A stretch of DNA of 64,000 bases from Sabethes cyaneus (taxonomy: Eukaryota > Arthropoda > Insecta > Diptera > Culicidae), in assembly GCF_943734655.1 (NCBI RefSeq), contig NC_071353.1:145000043-145064042 (forward strand), read 5' to 3'. The number at the start of each line of letters is the position of its first letter. The first letter of the stretch is position 1. A program made the translations under genes and the position numbers. A model generated the notes under the pieces. It was not told where the DNA came from. It searched no databases and was given only the letters and a program-made list of their open reading frames with translations. This document shows, piece after piece, positions 1 through 11,651 of this stretch.

Positions 1-976
1 GGGTGTTGTTCTCAGATTATAGCTTGGTTCGACCCATGCACCTTCCAGCATTGGACAAAAGGTAGGAATCACAACGACAACTTGTTAAGCGTAGCTACCT
101 ATAGACCCCCCCTTCCTTTCCACTCTTTCCCCTCCATTCCCAAAAAAGACTTCTTCATCACTTTCCCTTACCGTCCCTTCATCAATTGTAGAACCATCGT
201 TTCGAAAAATATCTCTAACTTGAACAATCAGAAACAGCTACAAGATCAGATATTATCGATGACCTTCGCTATTCAGAAAGACAGAAAAGTGTTTAAATAT
301 TTTAAATTTGTAACGTACGCAGCGTTCAATCCCCGAGAGCCGATCCCCAGGAATCTTTTATTCAATTTCAGATCACAGTAAAGCAACTTTATGATCATCA
401 TGAAGCAGCCTATTTATCAGATCATCCCAACAATCCGATGTTGGTGATGGTGCTGATTGATAAATAAAACATTCGGCTAACTACAAGCTAGATTCGGTCC
501 GGTACAAACGGGAGAAAATAGGAACGCCGCTAGAAGTCTTCATGGATTTCATGAACAACATTGCGTCTTAGGTGTCGAAAGTTTCTGAGTTATTTGGTCT
601 CGGCTTAAGCGAATTTCCGGCTTCCGAAAACGATAAGCCAACGAGAAAGGAATTCGCAAACGTTTGCAGTTCCGCTCCGAGCAAAACCTAGTCCTCGAAG
701 CAGGCAAAGATGCTCAAGCTATACTGACTCTGCAAGCAGACGGACGACAACTTTTTTATCAACGACTTCAAAAACCTTTGCGACGCAAGTCGGTTGAAGA
801 CGGCAGGACGGTAATAACGACAGCAAAAGTCCATGCAATTTTAAAGTTCGTCGTTAAAGCTCTAACGTCGACAGTTGTCATCTTGCGAAGAAGTCTGTTA
901 TTAACGCGTTGAACGCGAGGGGAGTTCACGAGCCTCTAGTCGACACATGGACAAGCAAGCAATGTGAGACAAACAA
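1..976. other. Intronic or upstream sequence, unclassified
   Basis: No exon, RNA gene or clear repeat is recognised here. Several short open stretches exist, the longest an 82-codon frame at 664-912, but I see no family motif in any of them, and stops break the surrounding frames. The stretch around 480-900 looks like decayed coding sequence of a transposable element, but I cannot name it. By position it should be neuroglian intron sequence upstream of the first exon visible in this window. Confidence 0.4.
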
Positions 977-2099
977 TGCCTATAAAAGCATAACTGTCCC
1001 ATATGGAAAAACATGAAGCGTGAGAAAATGAGATTGAAAGTGGCTGACTGATTTATATGTTGTGCGTCATTATACAAGAATTATTTTACTTTATTCGACA
1101 AAAACACCACGTTACACTAGTAATTGAACTATCCACAAAAATTTTGTGGTATTATTTAACACCAATGCAATATTTTTTTTAAAATTTCGAAGATGGGACA
1201 GGTATGCTTTTATTTACAAGCGCCAGTTGCTAAATAAAAGCATGTCTGTCCCATATTTTTTTCAATTTTTGCCAGTACATAGTGAAAAATAGTTTCTACG
1301 CCAAAGTATGCGCTACAGAAACGCTCCTATAATATGCCAAGATCTCAAGGTCGTGATTAAAGAAGACAAGAAAGCCGTCGCGGTGTTGTACATAAAGTCG
1401 TCGATCTTTTTCGAACCAGTAATGCTGGCTTCGTAATCACAAATTATAAATCCTAACCAAGGCTATACCTCGAAGATATTTGAGAAATAATATTCAAAAA
1501 GAGCAGCCTTGCTGTTAACAGCAAACTTGATGAAGTTCGAGTTTCGAACTTCAAGTATGTGCTACTGTTGAAAAAACAGCACAAGATATTGTTTTGAAAA
1601 CTTTTCAATCGAAATAAAACATCACCATAAAGGATATCGTGGAATCAAAACGAAGAGAAAAGCTGCTCTATTAAATACTCTTTTCCCTGACACCGCTGAA
1701 GAAAATTGTGCCAGTGAAAGCTTTGCCGATCAAGAAAAGATTGTGGTCGAACATTGAAATGAACTTCGAAACAAACTTACTGTCATATTTCTTTTTTTTG
1801 TTAAGTTTTTATCCTATTCAGGTGGAAATTAAAAGAATATTGTTTTATCAAAGCTATAATGCCTTATGGTTGCCTCAGCTGGCAGAAAAAAATGTTTATA
1901 TGGACAATATTATTATGGGACAGTTATGCTTTTATTTTTCGTATGGGACAGTTCAGGTTTGATATTTTTTGGAAAAATTTTCGAACAAAGTCCGTCTAAA
2001 TTAAAGTTTTTTAGATAAATTAGGATATAAATAAGCTACTTTCATGCTTTTCTCAAAATCGATAAAATTCCATATGGGACAGTTATGCTTTTATGGGCA
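977..2099. mobile_element. DNA transposon remnant with TIRs and repeated subterminal motif
   Basis: Two inverted copies of a ~32 bp sequence lie at 977-1008 and 2068-2099; they differ at about one position and contain the core CATAACTGTCCCATATGG. A plausible reading is a TA target duplication (983-984 and 2092-2093) around an element that starts AAAGCATAAC. The core motif TGGGACAG-TATGCTTTTA recurs inside at about 1193-1215 (+), 1232-1254 (-), 1914-1937 (+) and partly at 1940-1953 (+). The interior holds broken frames (1290-1760) that may be transposase debris, with no catalytic motif recognised. TA flanks suggest a Tc1/mariner or pogo type, but this is inference. Confidence 0.6.
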
Positions 2100-2499
2100 G
2101 TATGCCTCATAACTAAATTTAGATTTATCCTGTTTATTATTCGTCTCAAAAAACACTCCTCTCACAAAAAAGTTTACGTTAGACCACGACAGAGTCAGAG
2201 ACAAGTAAAACAGAAAAAAATGAGAATCGCTCGAACAAGGTTGACTTTAAGCCCGTAGCTTGAGGATCCCGAGAAATGCTGCTGTTGAAGAGTATACGTT
2301 TGGTGGTAATTTTTAAGCTGTGGATTCGATCCATGGCCGTTTGAAGATAACGCGAATTGCTTTTCCCAGCTGATGGATTAACCAGTAGTCAGTTACGTGT
2401 TGGAGGAGCTTCGTATCACCATTGAAGTAGACAATCTATAAGTCTCCTTGGAAACCTGTCTGGATGTGTCTAGCAGTGAGCTCGCGGTGATCATCTACG

Positions 2500-3990
2500 C
2501 TCCAAAAAATCACGCTAGCAGCTAGATAACCCGCAAGCTGCCGAGGACTACGCGCGAATACTGAATGAGGCACTGTCTTCTTCCGAGGAGTTAGGTGCTT
2601 CAAACCTCGAAGATGGTTGGGGCAGAATACGCTCGGCCATCGGAGAGGAGGCTACCGCGGCACTAGATATTGAGCCTCGGAGTACACAAAATGATTGGTT
2701 TGATGGGGAATGCCAACAAGCGGTGGAGGGGAAAAATGCTTAGAAAAATTATCTAAGTATTGCCATTAGAGAGAACCTGGCCAAATACCGACGAGCTAGG
2801 AACCAGTTGACCACAATCCTGAGGAGGAAAAAGCGCCAAAAGGAGGACAGAGATCGTGAAGAATTAGAACAACTATTCCGAGCTAATGACACGCGAAAGT
2901 TTTATGAGAAGGTGAACCAAACTCGGAAGGGCTACACACCGAAACCTGACATGTGTAGGGACGAGGGAGGGAATCTAATTACAAACGAGCGCGAGGTGGT
3001 CGACAGGTGGAAGCAGTTCTTCGATGAACACCTCAATGGCGAAGTTGCAGAAGGAGGCGGAACGGAAATTAACCTAGGAGCGCCCATGGAAGATAGTAAT
3101 GTCCTAGCACCTGATCTCCAAGAAGTCACGAGAAATCGGGCTGCTGAAGACCAATAAAACCGCTGGGAAGGACCACCTACCGGCAGAGCTTTATAAACAT
3201 GGCGGAGAAACGCTAGCAAAGGCTCTACACTGGGTTATTTCGAGGATTTGGGAGGGGGAAAAGCTACCGGAGGAATGGATGGAAGGAGTAGTTTGTCCCA
3301 TCTACAAAAAGGGTGATCGACTAGACTGCTGCAACTATCGCGGAATTACGCTGGTAAACGCCACCTACAAGGTACTCTCCCAGAACCTGTTACGCCGGTT
3401 GTCACCGATAGCACAAGGTTTCGTAGGGAATTATCAGACGGGTTTCACGAGGACTCGCGCAACTGCGGACCAGATTTGTACTATCCGGCAGTTCTTGCAG
3501 AAATGTAGGGATTACAACGTGCCCACACATCTCATCTTTATTGATTTCAAAGCAGCATACGATACAGTCGATCGAGACAAGCTATGGCAGATAATGCACG
3601 AACACGGTTTTCCGGACAAACTGACGCGACAAAGCTACATTGGATCGAGTGATGTGTTTCGTACGCATCTCTGGGACACTCTTGAGTCCCTTCAAGACGC
3701 GACGAGGGTTGAGACAAGGTGACGGTTTATTCTGCATGCTGTTCAACATCGCTCTTGAGGGGGTGATCCGACGTGCGGGCATCGAAATGAGAGGCACGAT
3801 TTTTACCAAGAGTAGCCAACTTCTAGGCTTTGCAGATGACTTCGATATCATAGCCAGGAACCTTGCGACGGCGGAGGCAATCTACGCCAGACTGAAAGCG
3901 GACTCTAGAAGGATCGGGTCAAAAATAAATGCGCCGAAGACCAAATACATGAAAGAAAGACGCTCAAAGGAAACAAACGCGTAACCGTTG
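2500..3990 (+). mobile_element. Broken non-LTR retrotransposon (reverse transcriptase region)
   Basis: Translated pieces in shifting frames give a linker region (about 2540-3130, with RRARNQLTTILRRKKRQ) followed by reverse transcriptase blocks. These are TNKTAGKDHLPAELYKHGGE (about 3148-3210), LPEEWMEGVVCPIYKKGD, NYRGITLVNATYKVLSQ (about 3330-3380), FIDFKAAYDTVDR (about 3537-3575) and the catalytic-box variant GFADDFDII (about 3825-3850). Frameshifts near 3130 and 3640 and an in-frame stop near 2742 make it inactive. The endonuclease and the 3' end are missing or unreadable. It is a LINE-like element, possibly of the R1/LOA/Outcast group; I cannot settle the clade by eye. It lies in sense orientation to neuroglian. 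Confidence 0.85.
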
Positions 3991-4119
3991 ACGGCGACGA
4001 ACTAGAAGTGGTAGATGAGTTCACTAGCAAGGAGGTCCAGCGGGGCATTCAAGCAGGAAATTGCTCTCGCTCTCTAAAGTCAGGAAGTGCGGACACTAGT
4101 TATAAATCACCCTTAGGCT

Positions 4120-4515
4120 TCCTTATGCACCTCGAGCCAGTACCATTTCTAAGACTTACCTTGGCACAAGCCTTCATTGTATGTTGGTAAATGCAGAATT
4201 CAGTATAAAGGAAAGATGTAGAGGTGCCTGAGAATATTTAAAACCATGTTAACCCTTTATAAGGCAGTGGCAACTATATTGCCACCAACAATTTTTTTTT
4301 ATTTTGCCTCTATAATTATATTGATGTCGTTATAGACGCAAAACAAATATTTTTCGTTGGTGGCAATATAATTGCCACGGCCTTATAAAGGGTTAAAGGC
4401 ATTTAACATCGAATGTGTTAATTGTATTATGATTCGAGCACATTATTACCTGCTTGTCAAAGGGGATTTGGTAAGTTTGCGACTTTAGAGCCTCTGACTG
4501 ATGGCTAATAAAAAT
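4120..4515 (-). repeat. tRNA-derived SINE-like repeat, copy 1, interrupted by a MITE
   Basis: Segments on both sides of the TTAA MITE at 4249-4396 match the repeat at 16108-16533. On the left, AGAATTCAGTATAAAGGAAAG matches the other copy's AGAATTCAGCATGAAGGAAG. On the right, ACATCGAATG, GATTCGAGC and GCTTGTCAAAG correspond to the tRNA-like end. The promoter boxes are more decayed than in the second copy. The MITE insertion shows that this SINE copy is the older of the two. Confidence 0.6.
4249..4396. mobile_element. TTAA-flanked MITE (piggyBac-type)
   Basis: A 140 bp core flanked on both sides by TTAA (4249-4252 and 4393-4396). The inverted ends start CCCTTTATAAGGC and continue for about 40 bp with only a few mismatches, through GTGGCAA and TATATTGCCACCAAC, so nearly the whole element folds into a hairpin around an A/T-rich loop. 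TTAA duplication with CCC- ends is the signature of piggyBac-type elements. No coding capacity. Confidence 0.85.
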
Positions 4516-5081
4516 ATTTTTCAATGGTACAATTTTGTACATGTCAAGTTATTTTACTAAAACTTGTGATTTTTCATTTTAGAGTAGTTCCAGAGTAGTT
4601 AAAGTTGTGGTTGTTACTGTTAGAAAGATCATTATTTGACGTTATTTTTAAATCCCAAATGGCGTCAATATTTTGCACTTCTAAAACATTAACTTTTTTT
4701 TTGGAAATGGGATGACTGCAAGCTTTTGAAAACACTTTTGATCATTGGTTGACAATTTAAAATACTTTAAAAAATAAATTTTTCAATTCTTTTTTGAAAG
4801 TTATGGTAGTTTCTTAAAAACATACGCTTGGTTTGATATAAAATAAGGATAAGCAGGGAAAGCATAATGTAGTCTACACTATCTTAAGTGTTCGTTTTGC
4901 AATCCAACCCAAACTCCTCTCCTTTCGTAATTCGTCAACAGTCTTCGCTGCTCACTTGCAAAAAAATAATTTCCACTCTTCTTAGCATGGTTAGGTTTCC
5001 GCAATACTCTCCGTTTTTTCCTAATGAATTAATTACCGCAACTGACGTTTGTTTGTTTTTTTTCGCTTCTCTTATTTACAG
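4516..5081. other. Intron sequence up to the first visible neuroglian exon
   Basis: AT-rich sequence without a recognisable element. It ends in a pyrimidine-rich run (TTTGTTTTTTTTCGCTTCTC) and the acceptor CAG at 5079-5081 that introduces the neuroglian exon. I searched this stretch for a signal-peptide exon and found none. Confidence 0.6.
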
Positions 5082-5208
5082 TTCATTCACCACCCCGCAT
5101 CATCAAGCAGCCACCGACGGACGAGATGCTGTTCCAGGTGGCTCAGCCGGGCGAAAACGACAAGCCCTTCATCGTGGAATGCGAAGCGGAAGGCGAACCG
5201 ACACCACA
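5082..5208 (+). CDS. Nrg: Neuroglian exon: N-terminal part of Ig domain 1
   Basis: The exon has two leading bases, 41 full codons (HSPPRIIKQPP...GEPTP) and a split codon CA|A that is completed at 50901. The acceptor is TTTACAG|TT at 5081/5082 and the donor is GTACGT at 5209. The phrases PPRIIKQPPTDE, LFQVAQPGEND and FIVECEAEGEP follow the start of mature Drosophila neuroglian closely. FIVEC supplies the first cysteine of Ig1; its partner (YQCFA) is in the next exon. The N-terminal residues and the signal peptide must come from an upstream exon, which I could not find in 1-5081. The exon is isolated by a 45.7 kb intron on its 3' side, so it is easily missed by automatic prediction. Confidence 0.93.
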
Positions 5209-8200
5209 GTACGTACTACATAGTCGTGAACTTTACAGAAAATCCTTCGCCGCACACGAAAGTTTAGCCGGTGCTTTATTGCCGCAGTATTTTGTACTTG
5301 CTTGGTAGAGCTCAAAATTTTGGGTGTCTGAGCACCCAAACACACACCCGACCGACAAAGGCACAGGCTTTGGCTTTCTAATTAAATATAATCCTTCGTC
5401 AGCTTAATAGTTCTTTGCGCGTCGACCAGACCAGCAGTAGCAGTAGCAACAGCAGCAGTTCAGGTCCGACCAACATTTCCCGGGCTGTGGAAGTTTAAAG
5501 GGCGTGTAGGCAAATTTAATTTTCATTTTATTGATCCCAGTGGCTTTCTCGAAGAGAGAGGGAATTGAGAGGGGGTGGAACGCGGCTTATGTTTTCGTAT
5601 CATGCCGAGCCAGCGGCTCGGTTGACAGCAGTCAGTACTGCTTGGTGTCGCGCAGAAAGCTGATCGAAATTTAATTTAATTAATGCTGTACCAACATAAC
5701 AGTATCAGAAGCCGAACCAGCAGTGGTTCCGGCTGTACGCGTGTGGAAACACCTCCGTCGTCTTGCATTTATGCTGGTTCTGAAAATGAAGTGCGACATG
5801 CCATAATCTGGGGCTTGTTATTGAAGATTATGAATTGTTCATAATGCGGTTAACAATGTGTCGATTTGATTCGCCGGGGGGAGGATGTTGATGCGTAGAT
5901 TAAATTACGAAGCAGAAGAAATATGCATATCAAAGTTGCTATACAGTGATTTCAAATAACATTTTTTCCAATTTGCGTAATCAAATAAAAATTGCACAGA
6001 ACAAAGGGGTAGCTTTTGTAAATATAACTTCGAAACGTCGAAAACTTTGCATTCATTTCGGCTAGAACCAGTCGATTTTGTTCAAGCGAAAGCAATTCTA
6101 AAATAATTGGAAAAAATATTTCATTTCCATTTTGCTCCACTTAGTGAATCGATCTCTGCAGGCTGGCAGGCAGGCAGGTTCGTAGTTGTGCTGCTGCAAA
6201 AAACTTGTCTGCACCGAACCAGCCGACGATGTATTTCGATGGAAAGCATCAACATAGAGACGAACCGTCTGTCTGGCTGCTGCTGCTGCCGCCAGCCTCA
6301 TCCCGACGGTTCCGACGGTGGTTTTCCTGGTGGTTGCAGGCTGGCTGGTTCATGATGCCGTAATTTTCATCATTGCGCTTCAACCCTTTGGTATTTCGAG
6401 AGCCCTCACTTGTGTGGAGACTGGGTTCGACTGCAACCGAAGGATGAAAATCACGAAGGAAAAACTATTTTCCATTGTTCTTCTGTTTACGGATGGCCGA
6501 CCAGGCTCCGTCAGCCGACGGTCTGTCTGCCTGTTTTCGAATCGTTTCCGGCGGTTTACCTGATCCGGATTTCATTAGCAGATGGAAATGTGCACTTTAA
6601 TGATTTCTTGGCTGTCTCCGGAATTACATTTTCAGAACAGTACGAAAGCTCATAAATCATTCATCAGTCCGAGTGAGCAGAACATGAACGACCATGGGAA
6701 ATGTTTTAAATTAGTCAAGTACTCTGGAACTGAAAGCTGCACTTCAAAAAACTTGAAGTTGAAGGCCATTGCGGTAGTCGGTCGGTAAACCGCATAAGAG
6801 GTAGGGTGGATTGTTTTTTTATCAGTGAAATTATGTCGGTTACGACAGGACGCATACGGTGCACAACCGGGAAAAAAACAACAAAAACAACTTACTCTAC
6901 TGATATTTTATGCGAAACGAAAAACAATGGCAGCGTTGATTGGTGTTTATGACACGTCCGATCCGTCCGACCCGACTGCGGCCAGCCAGCCAGGTGTTGA
7001 TATTTTTCGCCAGCCAAGCCAGGAAGGAAAAGAATAAAACTTTTGCTCTATTAGGGTTGTTCATTTGGACAGGAATCGCTTGTGTTCGCAGCAATGCATT
7101 GGGCTTAGCATCCCTGCGCTGCAGTTGCACCTGATTGCAGGTAGTCGGAACGGTCGAAGCCCAGCGAACATTAGCATTCTACGCCACGTCTGCCAACGAA
7201 GTTTCAACCGTCGGTCGGTCGGTCGGTCGGTGAATGGTAACAAATTGCTTCCGAATTGAAGCTCCATGAAGTGGAATGAGATAGACAGGGAGAAAATAAT
7301 GTTAAAATTCGATGGTAGCCAGCTGGTGCTAGCTGGCTGGCTCGTGTTACTTTTCTCACTTGCTCCGGGCGGGCAGCAGAGAATTTCCGCTGGAATAATG
7401 ACGTCTGCAGTCCCATTAAGTGCTTTATCGATTAAAGAACCATAAATCAGTAGTTGCAGTATTTCCACTCACAGCAATTCTGAATTGAATTGAACAAATT
7501 TGGCAGCTGAAAGCTGCTGCTGCTTTGACGCATTGTCTGTCACCGTTTACGCGTTGAAACGTCAAACGTCACGCTTTCTTCCGTGAGACACTGTTGCGAG
7601 GGTTCGGAAGCGGAATTGCGTAAAATTCACAGCATAACAAAAGGAAGGGACGGTCGGTCATATGGGATGCGTGAACCCCTCATGCCACTCGCTTTTTCAT
7701 ATGAATTATGCTCAGCGAGTCGAATTAATTGAACGGGATTAGCAATTCTCTTCGGTGTTACAACAGCAACAACAACCATGAGACTAAATATTTATGGGCA
7801 CCAGTCATGCCATACCCATTGAAGGGTACGAAACAATACACGCATTGTAGTCTGCGATGGAACCACGGTCGACCGGCTGACTGCTTGCTCTACCACCACT
7901 CTACGGCAGTCGAAAAGTAGTGAAAGTTTTAGTGATGGATACTTCTTCCTAAAAGAGTTTTTCCGCTAGCGGCAAAACTTCGATGAAAAATGGTGTAAGT
8001 ATCGAATTATTCAAAACGAAAAAAAACGCCCTCCCGGCAGAAGAGACAGAGAGACTGAGAGATAGGTATCCTGCGTTCGTAAAACTTTGCCTGTCCAATT
8101 TCACCATCAGGCGACCGTCCGGCTTTCTCCGTTTGCGAAGTTCTCACTCCCAATCGATTGTTTACCCTCCGGTGGTCATCAATAACCACCAACCTTTATT

Positions 8201-8380
8201 GGACGGCCATTGTTTGCACGGTTCTTACCGAAATGAGGGTAACTTGAAAATAAATATCATTCCATTGCGATCCGATCGAAAACCGAACCGAACCGAAGGG
8301 GACTGTTAACAAACTATGTACGCTGGAGATTGTATCTTATGTGATCATGTGGCGTTGGCTTGTATAGCAGAATTCTCTAT
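5209..8380. other. Start of the 45.7 kb neuroglian intron, mostly unique-looking
   Basis: No exon or transposable element is recognised. The sequence is GC-richer than the repeat-rich parts further on, with short CAG/CTG and CTGG runs (for example 5430-5460, 6270-6300 and 7325-7345) and a (TCGG)n run at 7211-7231. Open frames of 60-135 codons occur on both strands but overlap one another and carry no recognisable domain. Intronic regulatory elements are plausible in this type of sequence, but nothing visible proves any. Confidence 0.5.
7211..7231. repeat. (TCGG)n microsatellite
   Basis: About five perfect TCGG units. This is one of four sites in the window with the same tetranucleotide (or its complement CCGA); the others are at 13161, 29098 and 49894. 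Confidence 0.9.
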
Positions 8381-8736
8381 CCTCCCACCAAATATACTAT
8401 ATTAACAATATAGTTCACTTCGCAAAATCTCATATATAACCGAAAAGACGCAAAAGTAACACCCTCTAGCGGATAAAAAGGTGACTAAAAGCTTTTTGTA
8501 ACAAACATTTTTAAGCGTGCAACCAATGCATAGGTAAAAGGTGCGGTAGATTGAATATGCTATCTCTAACCCTATGACGTCATTCTTCTAAATTGTAACA
8601 TTAGATATAAAAATTAATTGTGAATACTAGAAACTATCCAGCTTTCACGAACCATAATATCGGACGTGTACGTAATAGTTGAACAACATTTTTGACATTT
8701 CAGTAGCGTACACTAAAAACAATTAATTTATTATTG

Positions 8737-8988
8737 TCATAATTTTTCATTCATGCTCTGTTGTATTAACCCTTGACGTTTGTTATCAGGATTGAAAAAA
8801 TCGGATTCATGAAAATGTAGGGAACAAATCAGACTACTTTTGCTGATTGAAGGTTTGCGACAAAACTTTGCCCACGTATCCATTTGCCTAAAGATATAAT
8901 AAAATAGGAACATAACTGGAAAACGAACACAGGAGGGAGTTTCTTTTAAACTAGAACATCCAGAAACTGCACAGTATATGCGACCCAT
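8737..8988 (-). pseudogene. THAP-domain remnant inside TIR element
   Basis: The 83-codon frame starts MGRIYCAVSGCSS. It has the THAP C2CH pattern (YCAVSGC ... ICSLHF), the RFP motif, a central Trp (DTWAKFC) and ESDFFNPDNKRQGL. Between RFP and the Trp there are about six extra, hydrophobic residues (VMFLFYYIF), and the usual closing AVPT-type motif is replaced by QQSMNEKL and a stop. A 29 bp GT...AG stretch could be removed here but would break the frame and is too short for an intron, so decay is the simpler explanation. The spacing of the SDFxNP...GL block resembles the intact THAP gene at 11652-12869. Most likely it is the remains of a transposase DNA-binding domain. Confidence 0.65.
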
Positions 8989-9359
8989 TTCACAAATTTA
9001 GCACTTGAACAATAATAAAACTAACCGTATTAATTTGTTATACGAAAAATTGACAAAAGTCTTGGTTTTAGCGATCCAACCAAATGTTTAAATTGTAGCA
9101 ACGTTTTTATTTTAAACCGTCTAGTAAATAAGTTTTCACTTAATACGCGGCTACGAAAATAAGGTGCTGCCACCAGTAAAAGTTTAGTCTTCAAAACAAG
9201 CAAGGCCAGGAAATCATTAAAGAGTATGAGGAACGGAAAGATTTTTGACAATAATTCTTCATTTACACTCACATATCTCAATAGAGTTAACAAAACGGCG
9301 AATGCCGCAGGTGTAAACAAAACGTGTGTTATTATTTGCTTTACGAGCCTACTATATTA

Positions 9360-9692
9360 CCTGACTCACCGCGAATATGCGTTGTGTTCGTGGGATCGTG
9401 TTGGTTCGAAAGGTTTCGAGAAATATCGCCCTTGTATCGTAAATATCGTTAATTTTGATCACTAAAAATAACGTACTTAAACGTTATATTTCAAGTGCCA
9501 GTAGTACGCAATAATTGTATTGTGAAACTGAATTGTTATTTATGCAACTTTTTACAAATTAAATGCAATAACAAAAGCACAACTTATAAAAAATCGTTTG
9601 TTATCGATATTAACTGCATATGCGTTATAATCGAATAAAACGTATGGTTACGTTTTTTTTTTCAATAATACGCATATTCGCAGTGAGTCAGG
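9360..9692. repeat. Inverted-repeat unit (possible nested MITE)
   Basis: CCTGACTCAC-GCGAATATGCG at 9360-9382 is repeated inverted at about 9671-9692 with one mismatch. No target duplication is evident. It could be a small element nested in the 2.0 kb transposon or an internal structure of that family. Confidence 0.5.
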
Positions 9693-10423
9693 CAAAACAG
9701 TAGCAAAATCGAGGGATCGGACACTCAGCACATAGTGCCGCGGCACTGCAGAGATATCAAGCGGCACACCTCTAAAGCCTTATAAAAATAACATTTATAG
9801 GGCTTTACACACCTCCGGTTCAATTTTACATATGAAATGGGAGCACTGCCAGTTGTCAAAATCATCTCGCACGGTTGCCAGATCTGTCAGATTATAACAA
9901 ATTTATCAAATCTTGCAGTTCGGCACTTTCGGTACAGCATCGGCACAGTTCGGCTCGTTTCAAGTCGCCTAACATAAAAACGGCTGTGCCGAGTGACAAC
10001 GCCTTAAGCAAAATCAACTCTCAAATGGTTTTTTACGCTTGCGGCATTCGCCCTATTGTTGATTCTATCTTCATATGCGCAATTCCATGAGTGTAAAAGG
10101 GATGATGGAGAATTGAATTGAAGATAGAACCAGCAAACCAGAGAATGTGGCAAACGTGAACAAACCGAGCGAGAGCTGATTTTCTTATACTGGTCCAGCA
10201 GAAAATAACTCATCCGTTTGGGTTACATTTGTGACATTCGCTCTTTTGTTAATTCTATCTAGAAATGGCTAAACTCTATACTGAAAATTGAGTTGTTTCC
10301 GAAAGACGTGTTCAATTTACGGTGTACTTTGGTAACCTTTTATGCCGCAATGGCGCTAGTAGTCGTGTCTTCAGGATTATAGAGGAGTGAACTATATTGT
10401 TAATATAGTATATTTGCTCCCAC

Positions 10424-11651
10424 GGAGGTGGATTTTGCAACATGAGAACACTAAGTCATTTTTTGGTTTTGTTTCGCACTTTATATATAGACTATGATTT
10501 TTAAATCAACACCACATTTTCTGCTTAGCCTAACTCAATCTTAAATAATGCTGGCATTTGTTTTGGTTTCCTTCTTCTGCTTTTCCAACTAGAGATAATA
10601 AACCTTTGAAGATATACGCACTTTTAAGGTTGTAACTACTAGTTGCGTTTCGTTTATTTTGTGTTGTTTGTAAGGACGCCCACATCCACTCGGTACAAAA
10701 CGACGTTATGTACAGACTACCTTAAATCTACTAACTTTACCAACTATTATACAAGTTTACCACCTATCAGAAGAGCTTATCAAAGTTTTGTTTTCATCTT
10801 TGTTTTTTTTGTCGTGGCGAAACCTCCGTTTTCCCGTTTTGTTACATGTAAATGTTGCTAAGCTTTTTACTTTACACTAAATTTACTGGTTCAAGGCGCA
10901 TTCATCTCCTGTTTTATGTTTTCGTATAACTGTTTTTTTGTTTGTTTTCGAAATCGGATTGAGTTCCGGTATAAATCGGCGTCCGGCAGCTTATGGGTTT
11001 TTAGTAAATATATGTTGTGTCTAGCCCACACTCCCAATCGCCCAGCGGGCGTGTTGTTGGCGTTTTATCTCTAACATACAAGATCCAAAACTATATTTTT
11101 AAAAGCAAGCACTCTTGTAACTTACAAAAAGCCCTAAGATAAATATTTCTCAAGAGATTGCATGTATGCTAAACACAATTTACTCACAATCGGAATGTAT
11201 TTTCATGCGAAACCATACAGCAGCGACTATGTATGGTGAGGGTCTTCTTCAACTGCTGCGCTCTTCGGTATGTGAATGATTTTATGTTTAGATTTTCCAA
11301 AAAAAAAAAACATGTTATTTGTGCTGGCTTTAAAACAGTGCTAAAATGGTAACTAGACGGTCCCAGTGACGAACGTCACTGGCCGGGAAGTACAATCTAA
11401 AAAGAAAAATAACCGCTTTACTGGCACTAAAAGAGGAAGGGACGTAAAATAATGGTTTTGTTTAAAAACCTAATACTAAAACTAAAACTATATCTGAACT
11501 GTGGCAACCACACGCAACCCATATAATACAAAGTAGAAACGAAGTTTCTTCCGCGCCACACTCGAGATACGACCTAGACCTAAAAAACCATTGGCACCCG
11601 GCTGTTGCTGCTGCTGCCCCTATTGCTACTGGCCCCGCCTAGTAAAGGGCA
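10424..11651. other. Presumed 3' flank/UTR side of the THAP gene
   Basis: No repeat family or exon is recognised. For the minus-strand THAP gene this is the downstream side. A TTTATT at 10653-10658 reads AATAAA on the minus strand and is one possible polyadenylation signal, which would give a 3' UTR of about 1 kb. This is inference only; transcript data would be needed to fix the end. Confidence 0.35.

Larger units (their letters stand above)
8389..10416 (-). mobile_element. 2.0 kb TIR transposon carrying a decayed THAP domain (P-like)
   Basis: Perfect 31 bp terminal inverted repeats lie at 8389-8419 and 10386-10416 (start CAAATATACTATATTAACAA). They are flanked by a 7 bp direct repeat CTCCCAC (8382-8388 and 10417-10423), the expected target-site duplication. 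Inside, on the minus strand, is a THAP zinc-finger remnant (8737-8988) and, in the middle, a second inverted-repeat unit (9360-9692). THAP DNA-binding domains head the transposases of P-type elements, whose TIRs are also about 31 bp and begin with CA, but P elements normally make 8 bp duplications. No catalytic transposase part is readable, so this copy is non-autonomous. Identical TIRs suggest fairly recent movement or conversion. Confidence 0.8.

Noticed and set aside
8880..8936. Mini-intron within the THAP remnant
   Set aside because: The only GT...AG stretch is 29 bp, too short for a dipteran intron, and removing it breaks the frame.
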